This document shows, piece after piece, positions 53,186 to 61,466 of a stretch of DNA of 64,000 bases. Source of the stretch: Microbacterium luteolum (GTDB lineage Bacteria; Actinomycetota; Actinomycetes; Actinomycetales; Microbacteriaceae); NCBI RefSeq assembly GCF_039533965.1, contig NZ_BAAAUN010000001.1:2392950-2456949 (forward strand), written 5' to 3'. How positions within the stretch are numbered: position 1 is the first letter of the stretch; each line of letters starts with the position of its first letter. Under the pieces are notes generated by a model. The model saw only the letters and a list, made by a program, of their open reading frames with translations, did no database searches and was not told the DNA's origin. Made by a program: the position numbers and the translations under genes.

Positions 53186-53530
53186 ATGGGCAGGCAGATG
53201 ACCGAGATGCTCAAGGGCACTCTGGAGGGCATCGTTCTGGCCCTCCTCGCCGAGCAGCCGGCGTACGGGTACGAGATCACCACACGGATCCGCGACCACG
53301 GGTTCACCGACATCGCCGAGGGCACGATCTACGCACTCCTCGTGCGCATCGAGCAGAAGAGCCTCGTCGACGTCGAGAAGGTCCCGAGCGAGAAGGGCCC
53401 GCCGCGCAAGGTCTACAGCCTCAACGCCGCGGGCACGCAGGAACTCGAGGATTTCTGGAACACCTGGAGCTTTCTCAAGAAGCACATCGAACAGCTGAAC
53501 AAGAACAACACCGAGAACAAGGAGAACTGA
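53186..53530 (+). CDS. PadR-family transcriptional regulator
   Basis: The 114-residue protein has the PadR winged helix (LEGIVLALLAEQPAYGYEIT, IAEGTIYALLVRIEQKSLVD, wing SEKGPPRKVYSLNAAG) and a short C-terminal dimer helix, the PadR-s2/LmrR class. A strong SD AAAGGAGG lies 5 nt before the ATG. It probably represses the whole four-gene operon from the nested palindromes upstream; inducer is likely a toxic cargo of the exporter. Confidence 0.93.
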   Translation: MGRQMTEMLKGTLEGIVLALLAEQPAYGYEITTRIRDHGFTDIAEGTIYALLVRIEQKSLVDVEKVPSEKGPPRKVYSLNAAGTQELEDFWNTWSFLKKHIEQLNKNNTENKEN

Positions 53531-53532
53531 GC

Positions 53533-53904
53533 ATGGCCGCGAAGTGGATCGAAGCGATCACCGGATCGCTCGAAGAGAAGAAGCAGTACAAGCAGGCTCA
53601 GGCCCGCATCAACGCCCTCCCCGAGCCGTACCGCGAGGTCGCCAAAGCGCAGCAGCGTTACAACATGTACTACGGCGGTGTCACGGACGGCGACACGATC
53701 GTGAAGATGTTCCTCGACATCGCGGATCTGTGGGAGCGCGCCGCGATCGACGGCACCCCGGTCAGCGCCATCGTCGGCGACGACCCCGTCGAGTTCGCCG
53801 AGAACTACGCGGCCGCATACGGCGGACGGCAGTGGATCGACAAGGAGCGCACGCGCCTCATCAAGGCGTTCGACGACGCGAAGAAGAAGGAGAACGGATC
53901 ATGA
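53533..53904 (+). CDS. DUF1048 protein
   Basis: The 123-residue helical protein (WIEAITGSLEEKKQYKQAQA, YREVAKAQQRYNMYYGG, AAAYGGRQWIDKERTRL) is a DUF1048 member. This family regularly sits between a PadR regulator and a drug-type ABC exporter; its role is unknown. It follows PadR after 2 nt and overlaps the ATPase start by 4 nt. Confidence 0.88.
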   Translation: MAAKWIEAITGSLEEKKQYKQAQARINALPEPYREVAKAQQRYNMYYGGVTDGDTIVKMFLDIADLWERAAIDGTPVSAIVGDDPVEFAENYAAAYGGRQWIDKERTRLIKAFDDAKKKENGS

Positions 53905-54674
53905 GCACCGCAGCCATCAGCGTCAAGGGCCTGCAGAAGTCCTACAAGGACCTGCATGTGCTGCGCGGCGTCGACTTCGACGTGCAGAAGGGCAGCATCT
54001 TCGCCCTTCTCGGGTCGAACGGCGCGGGCAAGACCACCGTGGTGCGCATCCTCTCCACCCTGCTGAAGGCGGATGCCGGCACGGCCACCGTGCAGGGCGT
54101 GGACGTCGCGACCGATCCGGTCGGCGTCCGCGAGAAGATCAGTCTCACCGGGCAGTTCGCCGCGGTCGACGAGATCCTCTCCGGACGCGAGAACCTGGTG
54201 CTGGTCGCGAAGCTGCGGCACCTCCCCGACGCCGGGAAGGTCGCCGACGATCTGCTGGCGAAGTTCCGACTGACGGATGCCGGTGGCCGCAAGGTCGGCA
54301 CCTACTCGGGCGGCATGCGCCGTCGGCTCGACATCGCGATGAGCCTGGTCGGACACCCCGAGGTCATCTACCTCGACGAGCCGACCACGGGCCTCGACCC
54401 CGAAGCCCGCATCGAGGTGTGGGACGTCATCAAGGAGCTCGCGAACACCGGCACCACCGTGCTGCTCACCACGCAGTACCTCGACGAGGCGGAGCAGCTG
54501 GCCGACCGCATCGCGATCCTGCACGAGGGACGCATCATCGCCAACGACACCCTCGCCGGGCTGAAGAAGCTGCTCCCGGCCGCCAAGGTCGAGTACGTCG
54601 AGAAGCAGCCCACCCTCGAGGAGATCTTCCTCACCCTCATCGGCCCGTCTTCCAAGAAGGAGAACGCAGCATGA
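53901..54674 (+). CDS. Drug-type ABC exporter ATPase (DrrA-like)
   Basis: The 257-residue ATPase has GSNGAGKTTVVRILSTL, the DrrA-type GQFAAVDEILSGRENL, YSGGMRRRLDIAMSLVG, VIYLDEPTTGLDPEAR and TTQYLDEAEQLADRIAIL, then a short C-terminal domain ending TLEEIFLTLIG. It energises the ABC-2 permease next to it. Confidence 0.94.
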   Translation: MSTAAISVKGLQKSYKDLHVLRGVDFDVQKGSIFALLGSNGAGKTTVVRILSTLLKADAGTATVQGVDVATDPVGVREKISLTGQFAAVDEILSGRENLVLVAKLRHLPDAGKVADDLLAKFRLTDAGGRKVGTYSGGMRRRLDIAMSLVGHPEVIYLDEPTTGLDPEARIEVWDVIKELANTGTTVLLTTQYLDEAEQLADRIAILHEGRIIANDTLAGLKKLLPAAKVEYVEKQPTLEEIFLTLIGPSSKKENAA

Positions 54675-55438
54675 CCACGCACTTCGCGGCGGACACCGCG
54701 ACACTCACCGGCCGCTCCATGCGGCACATCTTCCGCAGTCCCGACACGATCATCACCACGGCGGTCACCCCGATCGCCCTGATGCTCCTGTTCGTGTACG
54801 TCTTCGGGGGCGCTCTGCAGACGAGCACCGGTGCCGAGAACTATGTGAACTACCTGCTTCCCGGCATCCTGCTCATCGCCATCGCATCCGGCATCGCCTA
54901 CACGGCGTTCCGACTGTTCACCGACATGCAGAGCGGCATCTTCGAGCGGTTCCACTCCATGCCGATCGCCCGCTCGAGTGTGCTGTGGGCGCACGTGCTG
55001 ACGTCTCTCACCGCGAACGCGATCACGCTCGCTATCATCTTCGGCGTCGGATTCCTGATGGGCTTCCGCACCGGAGCGAGCGTCGGGGCATGGCTCGCCG
55101 TGATCGGCATCCTGATGCTGTTCACGCTGGCCCTCACCTGGCTGGCGATCATCGCCGGCCTGAACGCCAAGACGGTCGACGGCGCGAGCGCCTTCTCGTA
55201 CCCGCTGATCTTCCTGCCGTTCATCAGCTCGGCCTTCGTGCCGACGGACACGATGCCCGGTCCGGTGCAGTGGTTCGCCGACAACCAGCCGGTCACCTCG
55301 ATCGTCAACACCATCCAGGCGCTGTTCGCCGAGAAGCCCGTCGGCAACGACATCTGGGTCGCTCTCGCCTGGTGCGTCGGCATCCTCGTGGTCGCCTACG
55401 TGTTCGCGATCATCTCCTACCGGAAGAAGGTCAGTTGA
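54671..55438 (+). CDS. ABC-2 type exporter permease (DrrB-like)
   Basis: The 255-residue permease has about six helices (about 28-48, 62-85, 108-130, 140-165, 178-195, 233-250) and the ABC-2 motif GIFERFHSMPIARSSVLWAH after helix 2. Together with the ATPase it should export a hydrophobic compound. Its ATG overlaps the ATPase stop as ATGA. Confidence 0.93.
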   Translation: MTTHFAADTATLTGRSMRHIFRSPDTIITTAVTPIALMLLFVYVFGGALQTSTGAENYVNYLLPGILLIAIASGIAYTAFRLFTDMQSGIFERFHSMPIARSSVLWAHVLTSLTANAITLAIIFGVGFLMGFRTGASVGAWLAVIGILMLFTLALTWLAIIAGLNAKTVDGASAFSYPLIFLPFISSAFVPTDTMPGPVQWFADNQPVTSIVNTIQALFAEKPVGNDIWVALAWCVGILVVAYVFAIISYRKKVS

Positions 55439-55462
55439 TCTCTCCGAGCGGGACGGGACGCT

Positions 55463-55488
55463 CCGTCCGGGGTTCACACTCCGGACGG
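55463..55488 (+). terminator. Hairpin after the PadR operon
   Basis: CCGTCCGG (55463-55470) and CCGGACGG (55481-55488) form a perfect 8-bp stem with a 10-nt loop, 24 nt after the permease stop, followed by GGCGTTTCG. There is only a short T run, so termination is plausible but weak. Confidence 0.5.
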
Positions 55489-55578
55489 GGCGTTTCGCTG
55501 CGCTCGGGGCGCTGCGCGCGTTTCGCCAGGGACGAGGATCCCACGGGCTTGGGCTGACTTTCTCACCCCGCACGGAAT

Positions 55579-55645
55579 GAAGGAGATCTCGCCGTACGAA
55601 GGAGCCCCTGGCGAATGGGGCCCTTCATAGTGCGAGATCTCCTTC
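55579..55645. repeat. Nested double-palindrome element 6 (GAAGGAGATCTC type)
   Basis: L1 55579-55592 GAAGGAGATCTCGC pairs perfectly with R1 55632-55645; L2 55598-55608 GAAGGAGCCCC pairs with R2 55617-55626 GGGGCCCTTC with one bulge. L1 shares GAAGGAGATCTC with element 4 at 33088. It lies between convergent genes (exporter permease and betaine-binding protein). Confidence 0.85.
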
Positions 55646-55674
55646 AGAGCGGGAGACGGATGCCGCGGCTCAGG

Positions 55675-56592
55675 TCAGCTGACGACCCACTCGAACTGGT
55701 CGCCGTACTCCTCGAGCCAGGCATCCACGGCTTCGGCCTCGCGGCCCTCGCCGTACTCGTTCACCACGAGGTCCTCGAGCGAGCCGTACTGCTCGTCGTC
55801 GAGGACGATCTGCTCGATGAGCTCGGCCGCCTCGGGGAACTCGTCCGCGAAGCCCTTGGTGCCGAGGAAGTGCAGCCCCTCGGCCTCGCCCATCGCGCCC
55901 TTGGGGTCTTCGAGATCCTTCACCGGGAAGGCGTCGTTGGCCCAGAACGGACGCCACAGCGTCACGGCGATGTCCTGCTTCTTCTCGGTCGCGGACTTCA
56001 GCTCGGTGAGCATGGCCGCGGTCGAGGAGGTGACGAGCTCGTACTGGCTGTCGAGGCCGTAGGCGGGGAGCATCTTCTGGGTCTGCGCGGTCAGACCGGC
56101 ACCGGGCTCGATGCCGTAGATCTTCCCGCCGAGATCGGCGCCCGCGAGGTCGTCGATCGTCTCGAGCTCGGAGTACTCCGGCACCGCGATCGTCAGCCGG
56201 GCGTTGTCGTAGTAAGTGCCGAGGTCGTCGATCGAGTCGCCGTACGTCTTCATGTACTCGGCGTGCGTCACCTCGGGCCACGCCGAAGGAAAGACGTCGA
56301 CGTCGCCCTGCGCGAGCCCGGTGTACAGCGGGCCCGCCTCGGTCAGCGTCTTCAGCTCGACGTCGTAGCCGATCTTCTCGAGCTGGTCCTGCAGCAGGTA
56401 CGCGGTGCTGAGTCCGTCGGTCCACGATGGGAGGAACCCGAGCGTGATGGTGCCCTTGTCGCCTCCGCCGCCGGCGCTTCCGCCGCCGCCGAGCTCGATG
56501 GTTCCGCCCGCGCCGTCGCTCGCGCAACCGGAGAGGGCGAGGGCTCCTGCGGCGCCGATGGCCGCGATGGTCATGATCCTGCGATTACGCAT
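55675..56592 (-). CDS. Glycine-betaine/proline-type ABC substrate-binding lipoprotein
   Basis: The 305-residue protein has a signal peptide with lipobox LSGC (Cys23), a Gly-rich linker, and an OpuAC domain: LGFLPSWTDGLSTAYLLQDQ, DVFPSAWPEVTHAEYM, IYGIEPGAGLTAQTQKM and ITLWRPFW-like VTLWRPFWANDAFPV with Trp residues that form the aromatic box for quaternary ammonium groups. It should bind glycine betaine, choline or a related osmolyte. ATG 56592 overlaps the permease stop by 8 nt. Confidence 0.92.
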   Translation of the reverse strand: MRNRRIMTIAAIGAAGALALSGCASDGAGGTIELGGGGSAGGGGDKGTITLGFLPSWTDGLSTAYLLQDQLEKIGYDVELKTLTEAGPLYTGLAQGDVDVFPSAWPEVTHAEYMKTYGDSIDDLGTYYDNARLTIAVPEYSELETIDDLAGADLGGKIYGIEPGAGLTAQTQKMLPAYGLDSQYELVTSSTAAMLTELKSATEKKQDIAVTLWRPFWANDAFPVKDLEDPKGAMGEAEGLHFLGTKGFADEFPEAAELIEQIVLDDEQYGSLEDLVVNEYGEGREAEAVDAWLEEYGDQFEWVVS

Positions 56593-57538
56593 TCTGGAGC
56601 TCCTTCTCTTCGACGGTCGTCTCGACGGCCGGGGCGGATGCCGCGGCTGCGGCTGTCGCCTGGCGCTGCGCACCGCGACGACGGATGACCGCCAGCAGCG
56701 ACGCCGGGTTCTGGCCCAGCGTGCCGAGCGCCGCGGTGACGCGGTCGAGGAAGACGGCGATCAGCACGACGCCGAGGCCGGCCTCCACACCCTTGGCGAT
56801 GTTCACGGTCGAGATGGCTTCGACGACCATCTTCCCGAGGCCGTCTGCTCCCGCCATTCCGGCGATGACCGCCATGGACAGGGCGAGCATGATGACCTGG
56901 TTGATGCCGGCGAGGATCGTCGGCATCGCGAGCGGAAGCTGGATGCCGCGCAGGATCTGCCCCGGCTTCGCGCCGAAGGCCTGGCCGGCCTCGACGGTCT
57001 CGGAGTCGACCCCGCGGATGCCGAGCTCGGTCAGTCGCACACCCGGAGGCAGCGCGAAGATGACCGTGGCGACGAGTCCTGGCACGACGCCGATGCTGAA
57101 GAACACGATCGCGGGGATCAGGTACACGAACGCGGGCATCGTCTGCATGAAGTCGAGCACGGGCTTGAGCACCGCGCGGACCGTGGCGTTGCGCGCCGAC
57201 CAGATGCCGAGCGGCACGGCGATCACGACCGCGACGAGTGCGGCGACCAGCACGAGGCCGAGCGTCTGCATCGCGGGGACCCACAGGCCCATCGCGACGA
57301 TCAGCGTGAACGACACGACCGTGCCGATCGCCAGCTGCCACGAGCGCACCAGCCAGGCGATGAGCGCGGCGATGGCGATCACGACGAAGAAGTAGGGCAG
57401 CAGGAGCAGCGAGGTGAGTCCGTCGACGAGGAACGTCACCACGAACGAGACGACGTCGAGCAGGCCGTCGAGGTTGACCTTGACCCAGTCGACACCGGCT
57501 TCGACCCAGCTGCCGAGGGGGAGGCGGAAACCATCCAT
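56585..57538 (-). CDS. Glycine-betaine-type ABC permease (ProW/OpuAB-like)
   Basis: The 317-residue permease has about seven helices and the coupling loop VEAGQAFGAKPGQILRGIQL. The motif LDFMQTMPAFVYLIPAIVFF is typical of ProW/OpuAB. ATG 57538 overlaps the ATPase stop by 1 nt. The C-terminal tail is Ala/Glu-rich. Confidence 0.93.
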   Translation of the reverse strand: MDGFRLPLGSWVEAGVDWVKVNLDGLLDVVSFVVTFLVDGLTSLLLLPYFFVVIAIAALIAWLVRSWQLAIGTVVSFTLIVAMGLWVPAMQTLGLVLVAALVAVVIAVPLGIWSARNATVRAVLKPVLDFMQTMPAFVYLIPAIVFFSIGVVPGLVATVIFALPPGVRLTELGIRGVDSETVEAGQAFGAKPGQILRGIQLPLAMPTILAGINQVIMLALSMAVIAGMAGADGLGKMVVEAISTVNIAKGVEAGLGVVLIAVFLDRVTAALGTLGQNPASLLAVIRRRGAQRQATAAAAASAPAVETTVEEKELQNA

Positions 57539-58875
57539 CAGCGCACCTCCTCTGTCAGTTCGGTTCCTGAGCCGAACGCATCTTGGGCCCCTGAGCTCGT
57601 CGAAGGGCCGGGGTCCGTCCATCCGTCATCGAGCACGGCGTCGATCTCGGCCTGCGGCATGGGCATCAGCGGGAGGATGATCTCCTCCGTGGCGCCGGGT
57701 CCGGGGCCGAGGGCGGCGAGCAGGGTCACACGCGGGATGACGCCGACGAGACGCCCCTCGGCATCCGTCACCGCCAGCGGCAGCGGCGACTCGACCGCTG
57801 GCACGAACAGGTTCATCAGGACCTCGTCCTCGCGGACGCTCTGCAGCACGGGCTTGAGCACGGAGTCGAGCGTCGTGGCGCCGGAGCGCACGAGCTTCAC
57901 GGCATCCCGGTCGGTCACGACGCCGAGCAGCTGCCGGTCGCGGCCGACGACGTAGGTCGCCGACATGTAGGCGTCGCGCATCTGGCGGAGAGCCGTGCGG
58001 GGACCGGCGGTCTCGGGCACGACGGGACGCGGGCGCTCCATGACGTTCGCGGCGGTGAGCACGCGGGCGCGGTCGACATCCTGCACGAACTGCTCGACGT
58101 AGTCGTTCGCGGGGTCCATGAGGATGTCCTCCGGCGTGCCGATCTGCACGATGCGGCCGTCGCGCATCACGGCGATGCGGTCGCCGAGGAACATGGCCTC
58201 GTTCAGGTCATGGGTGATGAAGACGATGGTCTTCTGCAGCTTCTCCTGCAGTTCGAGCAGCTGCTCCTGCATCTCGCGACGGATGAGCGGGTCGAGCGCG
58301 CTGAACGCCTCGTCCATCAGCAGGATGTCGCTGTCGGCGGCGAGGGCGCGGGCGATGCCGACGCGCTGCTGCATGCCGCCGGAGAGCTCGGACGGCATCT
58401 TCTCGCCCAGGCCCTCGAGGCCGACGAGCGAGAGGATCTCCGCGGCCTTGGCGAGGCGCTCCGCCTTGGCGACGCCCTTCAGCTCGAGCGGGTAGGCGAC
58501 GTTCGCGGCGACCGATCGATGAGGCAGCAGCGCGAAGTGCTGGAACACCATCGAGATGCGGTCGCGGCGGATCTCCCGCAACTGACCGTTCGGGATGCCG
58601 GTGATCGGATCGCCATTGACGGTCACGGTGCCGGAAGTGGCGTCGTGCAGGCCGTTGAGCATGCGGATGATGGTGGACTTGCCCGATCCGGACAGGCCCA
58701 TGATGACGAAGATCTCACCGCGGTTGACGGTGAAGCTCGCGTCGATGACGGCTGCCGTGCCCGCGTCATCGACGGCGGTGCGGCTCTCACCGGCCTTCAG
58801 ACGACGGACAGCCTGGCTCGGATTCTTCCCGAACACCTTGAACAGATTGCGCGCTTCAAGAGCGATTTCGGACAC
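57538..58875 (-). CDS. Glycine-betaine-type ABC ATPase with CBS pair (ProV/OpuAA-like)
   Basis: The 445-residue ATPase has GLSGSGKSTIIRMLNGLHD, LSGGMQQRVGIARALAAD, ILLMDEAFSALDPLIRREMQ and two CBS domains (about 275-395) that in OpuA sense ionic strength and gate transport. The GTG start is preceded by GGGGGAAAC. The last 20-25 residues contain a repeat-derived GPSTSSGAQ stretch (see repeat at 57585). First gene of the operon; the 306-nt upstream gap holds its promoter. Confidence 0.93.
   Translation of the reverse strand: MSEIALEARNLFKVFGKNPSQAVRRLKAGESRTAVDDAGTAAVIDASFTVNRGEIFVIMGLSGSGKSTIIRMLNGLHDATSGTVTVNGDPITGIPNGQLREIRRDRISMVFQHFALLPHRSVAANVAYPLELKGVAKAERLAKAAEILSLVGLEGLGEKMPSELSGGMQQRVGIARALAADSDILLMDEAFSALDPLIRREMQEQLLELQEKLQKTIVFITHDLNEAMFLGDRIAVMRDGRIVQIGTPEDILMDPANDYVEQFVQDVDRARVLTAANVMERPRPVVPETAGPRTALRQMRDAYMSATYVVGRDRQLLGVVTDRDAVKLVRSGATTLDSVLKPVLQSVREDEVLMNLFVPAVESPLPLAVTDAEGRLVGVIPRVTLLAALGPGPGATEEIILPLMPMPQAEIDAVLDDGWTDPGPSTSSGAQDAFGSGTELTEEVR
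57585..57613. repeat. Short dispersed repeat inside the proV end
   Basis: The stretch contains CCCCTGAGCTCGTCGAAGGG, a variant of the repeat CCCTGAGCTTGTCGAAGGG found at 59688-59710. It is translated as GPSTSSGAQ near residues 421-430 of the ATPase, after the second CBS domain. Confidence 0.65.
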
Positions 58876-59181
58876 GTTTCCCCCGCGGCTCGCCTCGGCG
58901 GCTGAGCCTGCTTCGGTTACGCCCGGGTGATCCTCACGAGGCCGTTCGACATGACTGCTGTGGCGGCGCGGACAGCGGATTTCGGATCCGCCGCAGAGAG
59001 CATCGACCGTACGTCCACGCCTCTTCGCAGCACAGCTCATCGAAAGAAGGACGTGGTCGCGGACTGGTCTTTCGGGCCGTCAGGCCCACAGACCAACGTA
59101 ACGAAATGGCTGATCAGGGGCAAATCCGCAATCCCGAACGCGCCCGGGTTTCCCCCGCTGACCGGGGGATTGGTCATATGT
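58876..59181. other. Intergenic region upstream of proV with hairpins
   Basis: No gene is supported. On the minus strand, CCCCCG/CGGGGG (59168-59152) follows the methyltransferase stop by 13 nt and is probably its terminator. A second hairpin with TGGTCT (59065), GGGCC (59074), GGCCC (59083) and AGACCA (59090) forms a two-part stem. The rest should hold the proV promoter; GTAACGAAA at 59098 and GGTTACGC at 58914 are noted but not assigned. Confidence 0.5.
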
Positions 59182-60384
59182 TCAGCGACGGATGCTGCGC
59201 GTCACGGTGAACTTCGCCGTGCGGTGCAGCTGCTCGGTCGCGCCGACGATCCGGGTGAGTTCGGCGCGGTATCCGAGCGAGGAGTTGAAGACCGTGAAGA
59301 GCTCGCCACCGGGTCGGAGCAGACGGGCGGCGGCCTCGAACAGACGGGTCGCCGCGCCGGTGTGGACGCTGGTGCCGAGGTGGAAGGGCGGGTTGAGCAG
59401 GACGACGTCGGCGCTCGCATCCGCCAGCTCGGATCCGGCATCGTCGTGCGTGACGGTGATCCGGTCGGCCAGCCCGTTCGCCGCGACCGTCGCCCGAGCG
59501 GATGCCGCGGCTGCCGCGGACCGGTCGGTCGCGATCACGCGGGCATCCGGATGGGCGAGTGCGTAGGCCGCGGCGAGCGCGCCGGTGCCGCAGCCGAGGT
59601 CGATCACGGTCCGGGACGCTTCGACAAGCTCAGCGACCCATCCACCGTCTCCCGCCGCTTCGACAAGCTCAGCGACCCAACCACCCCTGGGTCCCTGAGC
59701 TTGTCGAAGGGCCCCCGGCGCGACCCCGAGCACCTCGAGCAGAACCCGGGTGCCGATGTCGAGGCGCGAGCCCGCGAACGCCCCGCCGTGGGCGACGAGG
59801 GTCAGCCCGTCGTGCTCCGCGGTCACCGGGAACGGCGGCTCGGCCGGCGCGGGAAGGGGCTCGGATGCCACGACGAGCCGCGACTTCCGCTCCGCCCGTT
59901 CGGCCTGCACGCGACCGAAGCTCCGCCCGAGCACCTCGTTCTGGCCCAGGGTCATGTGCTTCACCCGGCCTCCTGCCACGAGCACGGCGTCGGGTGCGGC
60001 CCAGCGGGCGACGGCATCCGCGATCTCCTCGAGCTCGGCGAGCGACTTCGGCAGCTGCAGCAGCACGAGCCGCGCGCCTATGAGCAGGTCGCCGTCGAGC
60101 TCATGCGAGACGAAACCTGCGAGCCCCAGCTCCTCCGCGTTGCGCGCGAGCGCGCGCCGTCCGGTCGCCAGGTCCTGATGCACGCGGATGCCGCGCAGCC
60201 CGGCATCCGTCAATGCCAGGGTGATCGCGCCGTATTCGTCGCCGATGACGGCGATCTCCGCGCCGGGAACCCCGAGCGCGAGCGCCCGCTCGACCAGCAG
60301 CACGTCGGTGGCGTCGTACGCCTGGAGGTTGTCCGCCTCGACGTCGGGCCAGCGGCGCAGGCGACTGTAGGGAAACTCCGGCAC
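59182..60384 (-). CDS. RsmC/RlmG-like class I methyltransferase
   Basis: The 400-residue protein has an N-terminal methyltransferase-like half (EIAVIGDEYGAITLALTDAG) and a catalytic half with motif I RTVIDLGCGTGALAAAYALA and motif IV DVVLLNPPFHLGTSVH, the NPPFH form of rRNA guanine-N2 methyltransferases. It probably modifies 16S or 23S rRNA with SAM. Between the two halves, at residues about 225-256, lies a repeat-coded insert with GGWVAELVEA twice; without it LLEVLGVAPGA would join directly to RTVIDLG. Confidence 0.9.
   Translation of the reverse strand: MPEFPYSRLRRWPDVEADNLQAYDATDVLLVERALALGVPGAEIAVIGDEYGAITLALTDAGLRGIRVHQDLATGRRALARNAEELGLAGFVSHELDGDLLIGARLVLLQLPKSLAELEEIADAVARWAAPDAVLVAGGRVKHMTLGQNEVLGRSFGRVQAERAERKSRLVVASEPLPAPAEPPFPVTAEHDGLTLVAHGGAFAGSRLDIGTRVLLEVLGVAPGALRQAQGPRGGWVAELVEAAGDGGWVAELVEASRTVIDLGCGTGALAAAYALAHPDARVIATDRSAAAAASARATVAANGLADRITVTHDDAGSELADASADVVLLNPPFHLGTSVHTGAATRLFEAAARLLRPGGELFTVFNSSLGYRAELTRIVGATEQLHRTAKFTVTRSIRR
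59618..59710. repeat. Three-arm repeat inserted in a coding sequence
   Basis: Two identical 23-nt left arms (59618-59640 and 59657-59679, each starting GCTTCGACAAGCTC and ending AGCGACCCA) face one right arm (59688-59710, starting TGGGTCCCTGAG, ending CTTGTCGAAGG), which matches the reverse complement at 21 of 23 positions. The layout L1-L2-R is like that of element 3. It keeps the reading frame of the methyltransferase. Confidence 0.9.
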
Positions 60385-60426
60385 CAGCCCACTGTACGCG
60401 GGCGCCGTAAGGATTCCGCATGGGTT

Positions 60427-60466
60427 GTTTCGCAGTATTCACAAGATCGTGAAACGGGCGTAGCGT
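60427..60466 (+). promoter_or_regulatory. Promoter and inverted repeat of the ABC-2/GbsR operon
   Basis: TTCACA (60438-60443), 17 nt, TAGCGT (60461-60466) gives a good promoter whose start point falls at or just before the ATG at 60474, so the mRNA is probably leaderless. TTCAC (60438-60442) and GTGAA (60449-60453) are perfect inverted halves with a 6-nt spacer over the -35, flanked by GTTTC (60427) and GAAAC (60451). The GbsR/MarR-type protein encoded at the end of the operon may bind here. Confidence 0.6.
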
Positions 60467-60473
60467 CCCCGCC

Positions 60474-61466
60474 ATGACCACCGTCATCAGCACGCAGAGT
60501 CTCACCAAGCACTACGGCCACGTACATGCCCTCGACGGGCTCGACCTCTCCGTCGAACACGGTCAGGTGCACGGCTTCCTCGGCCCGAACGGCGCGGGGA
60601 AGTCGACCACGATCCGCATCCTCCTCGGCCTCGCACGACGCACGGGAGGCAGCGCGTCCGTCTTCGGCGAAGACCCGTGGAGCAGCGCCGTCGACCTGCA
60701 TCGTCGCATCGCCTACGTTCCCGGTGACGTCAGCGTGTGGCCCACGCTGTCCGGCGGCGAGGCCGTCGATCTGCTCGCCCGCCTCCGCGGCGCCCGCACG
60801 AAGGAGGCCGCCTACCAGCACGAGAAGACGCGGCTCATGGACGCGTTCCAGTTCGACCCGCGAAAGAAGGGCCGCGCGTACTCCAAGGGGAACCGGCAGA
60901 AGGTCGCGCTGATCGCGGCCTTCGCGGTGCCCGCCGACCTCTACATCCTCGACGAGCCGACGAGCGGCCTGGATCCGCTCATGGCCGTGATCTTCCAGCG
61001 CGAGGTCGCCCGTGCCCACGCGAACGGTGCGACCGTGCTGCTGTCGAGCCACATCATGAGCGAGGTCGAGCAGCTCTGCGACCGGGTGTCGATCATTCGC
61101 GCGGGTCAGATCGTCGAGAGCGGCACCCTCGCCGAACTGCGGCACCTCACCCGCAGCGACGTGTCGTTCACGGCATCCGGCATCTCGCTCGACCAGGTCG
61201 AGCGCATCCCCGACGTGCACGACGCCGCACAGCACGACGACCGCTTCCGTCTCGCCGTCGACAGCGACCGCACGGCCGCCGTGCTGCCGGCACTCGCGGC
61301 GCTCGGGATCAGCGATCTGCGCGTCGCGCCGCCGTCTCTGGAGGAGCTGTTCCTCCGCCACTACGGCGACGACCTCGCGACGCTCGAAGCCGCCGAGGAC
61401 GGCCGGCCCGATGACTCCGCGAAGCCGCAGACCCGTCGCGGCCGCCGTCAGAGGGAGCAGGCATGA
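60474..61466 (+). CDS. ABC-2 exporter ATPase
   Basis: The 330-residue ATPase has GPNGAGKSTTIRILLGLARR, the YVPGDVSVWPTLSGGEAVDL segment, YSKGNRQKVALIAAF (signature with KGNRQK in place of SGGQ), LYILDEPTSGLDPLMAV and HIMSEVEQLCDRV, then a C-terminal regulatory domain and a basic tail. The SKGN-type signature is usual in the subgroup that pairs with 12-helix permeases (tetronasin/TnrB-like). ATG overlaps nothing upstream; leaderless start likely. Confidence 0.93.
   Translation: MTTVISTQSLTKHYGHVHALDGLDLSVEHGQVHGFLGPNGAGKSTTIRILLGLARRTGGSASVFGEDPWSSAVDLHRRIAYVPGDVSVWPTLSGGEAVDLLARLRGARTKEAAYQHEKTRLMDAFQFDPRKKGRAYSKGNRQKVALIAAFAVPADLYILDEPTSGLDPLMAVIFQREVARAHANGATVLLSSHIMSEVEQLCDRVSIIRAGQIVESGTLAELRHLTRSDVSFTASGISLDQVERIPDVHDAAQHDDRFRLAVDSDRTAAVLPALAALGISDLRVAPPSLEELFLRHYGDDLATLEAAEDGRPDDSAKPQTRRGRRQREQA

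Noticed and set aside
59098..59106. MtrA-like GTAAC box before proV
   Set aside because: Only one half-site is present; the known MtrA site needs two spaced GTAAC copies.
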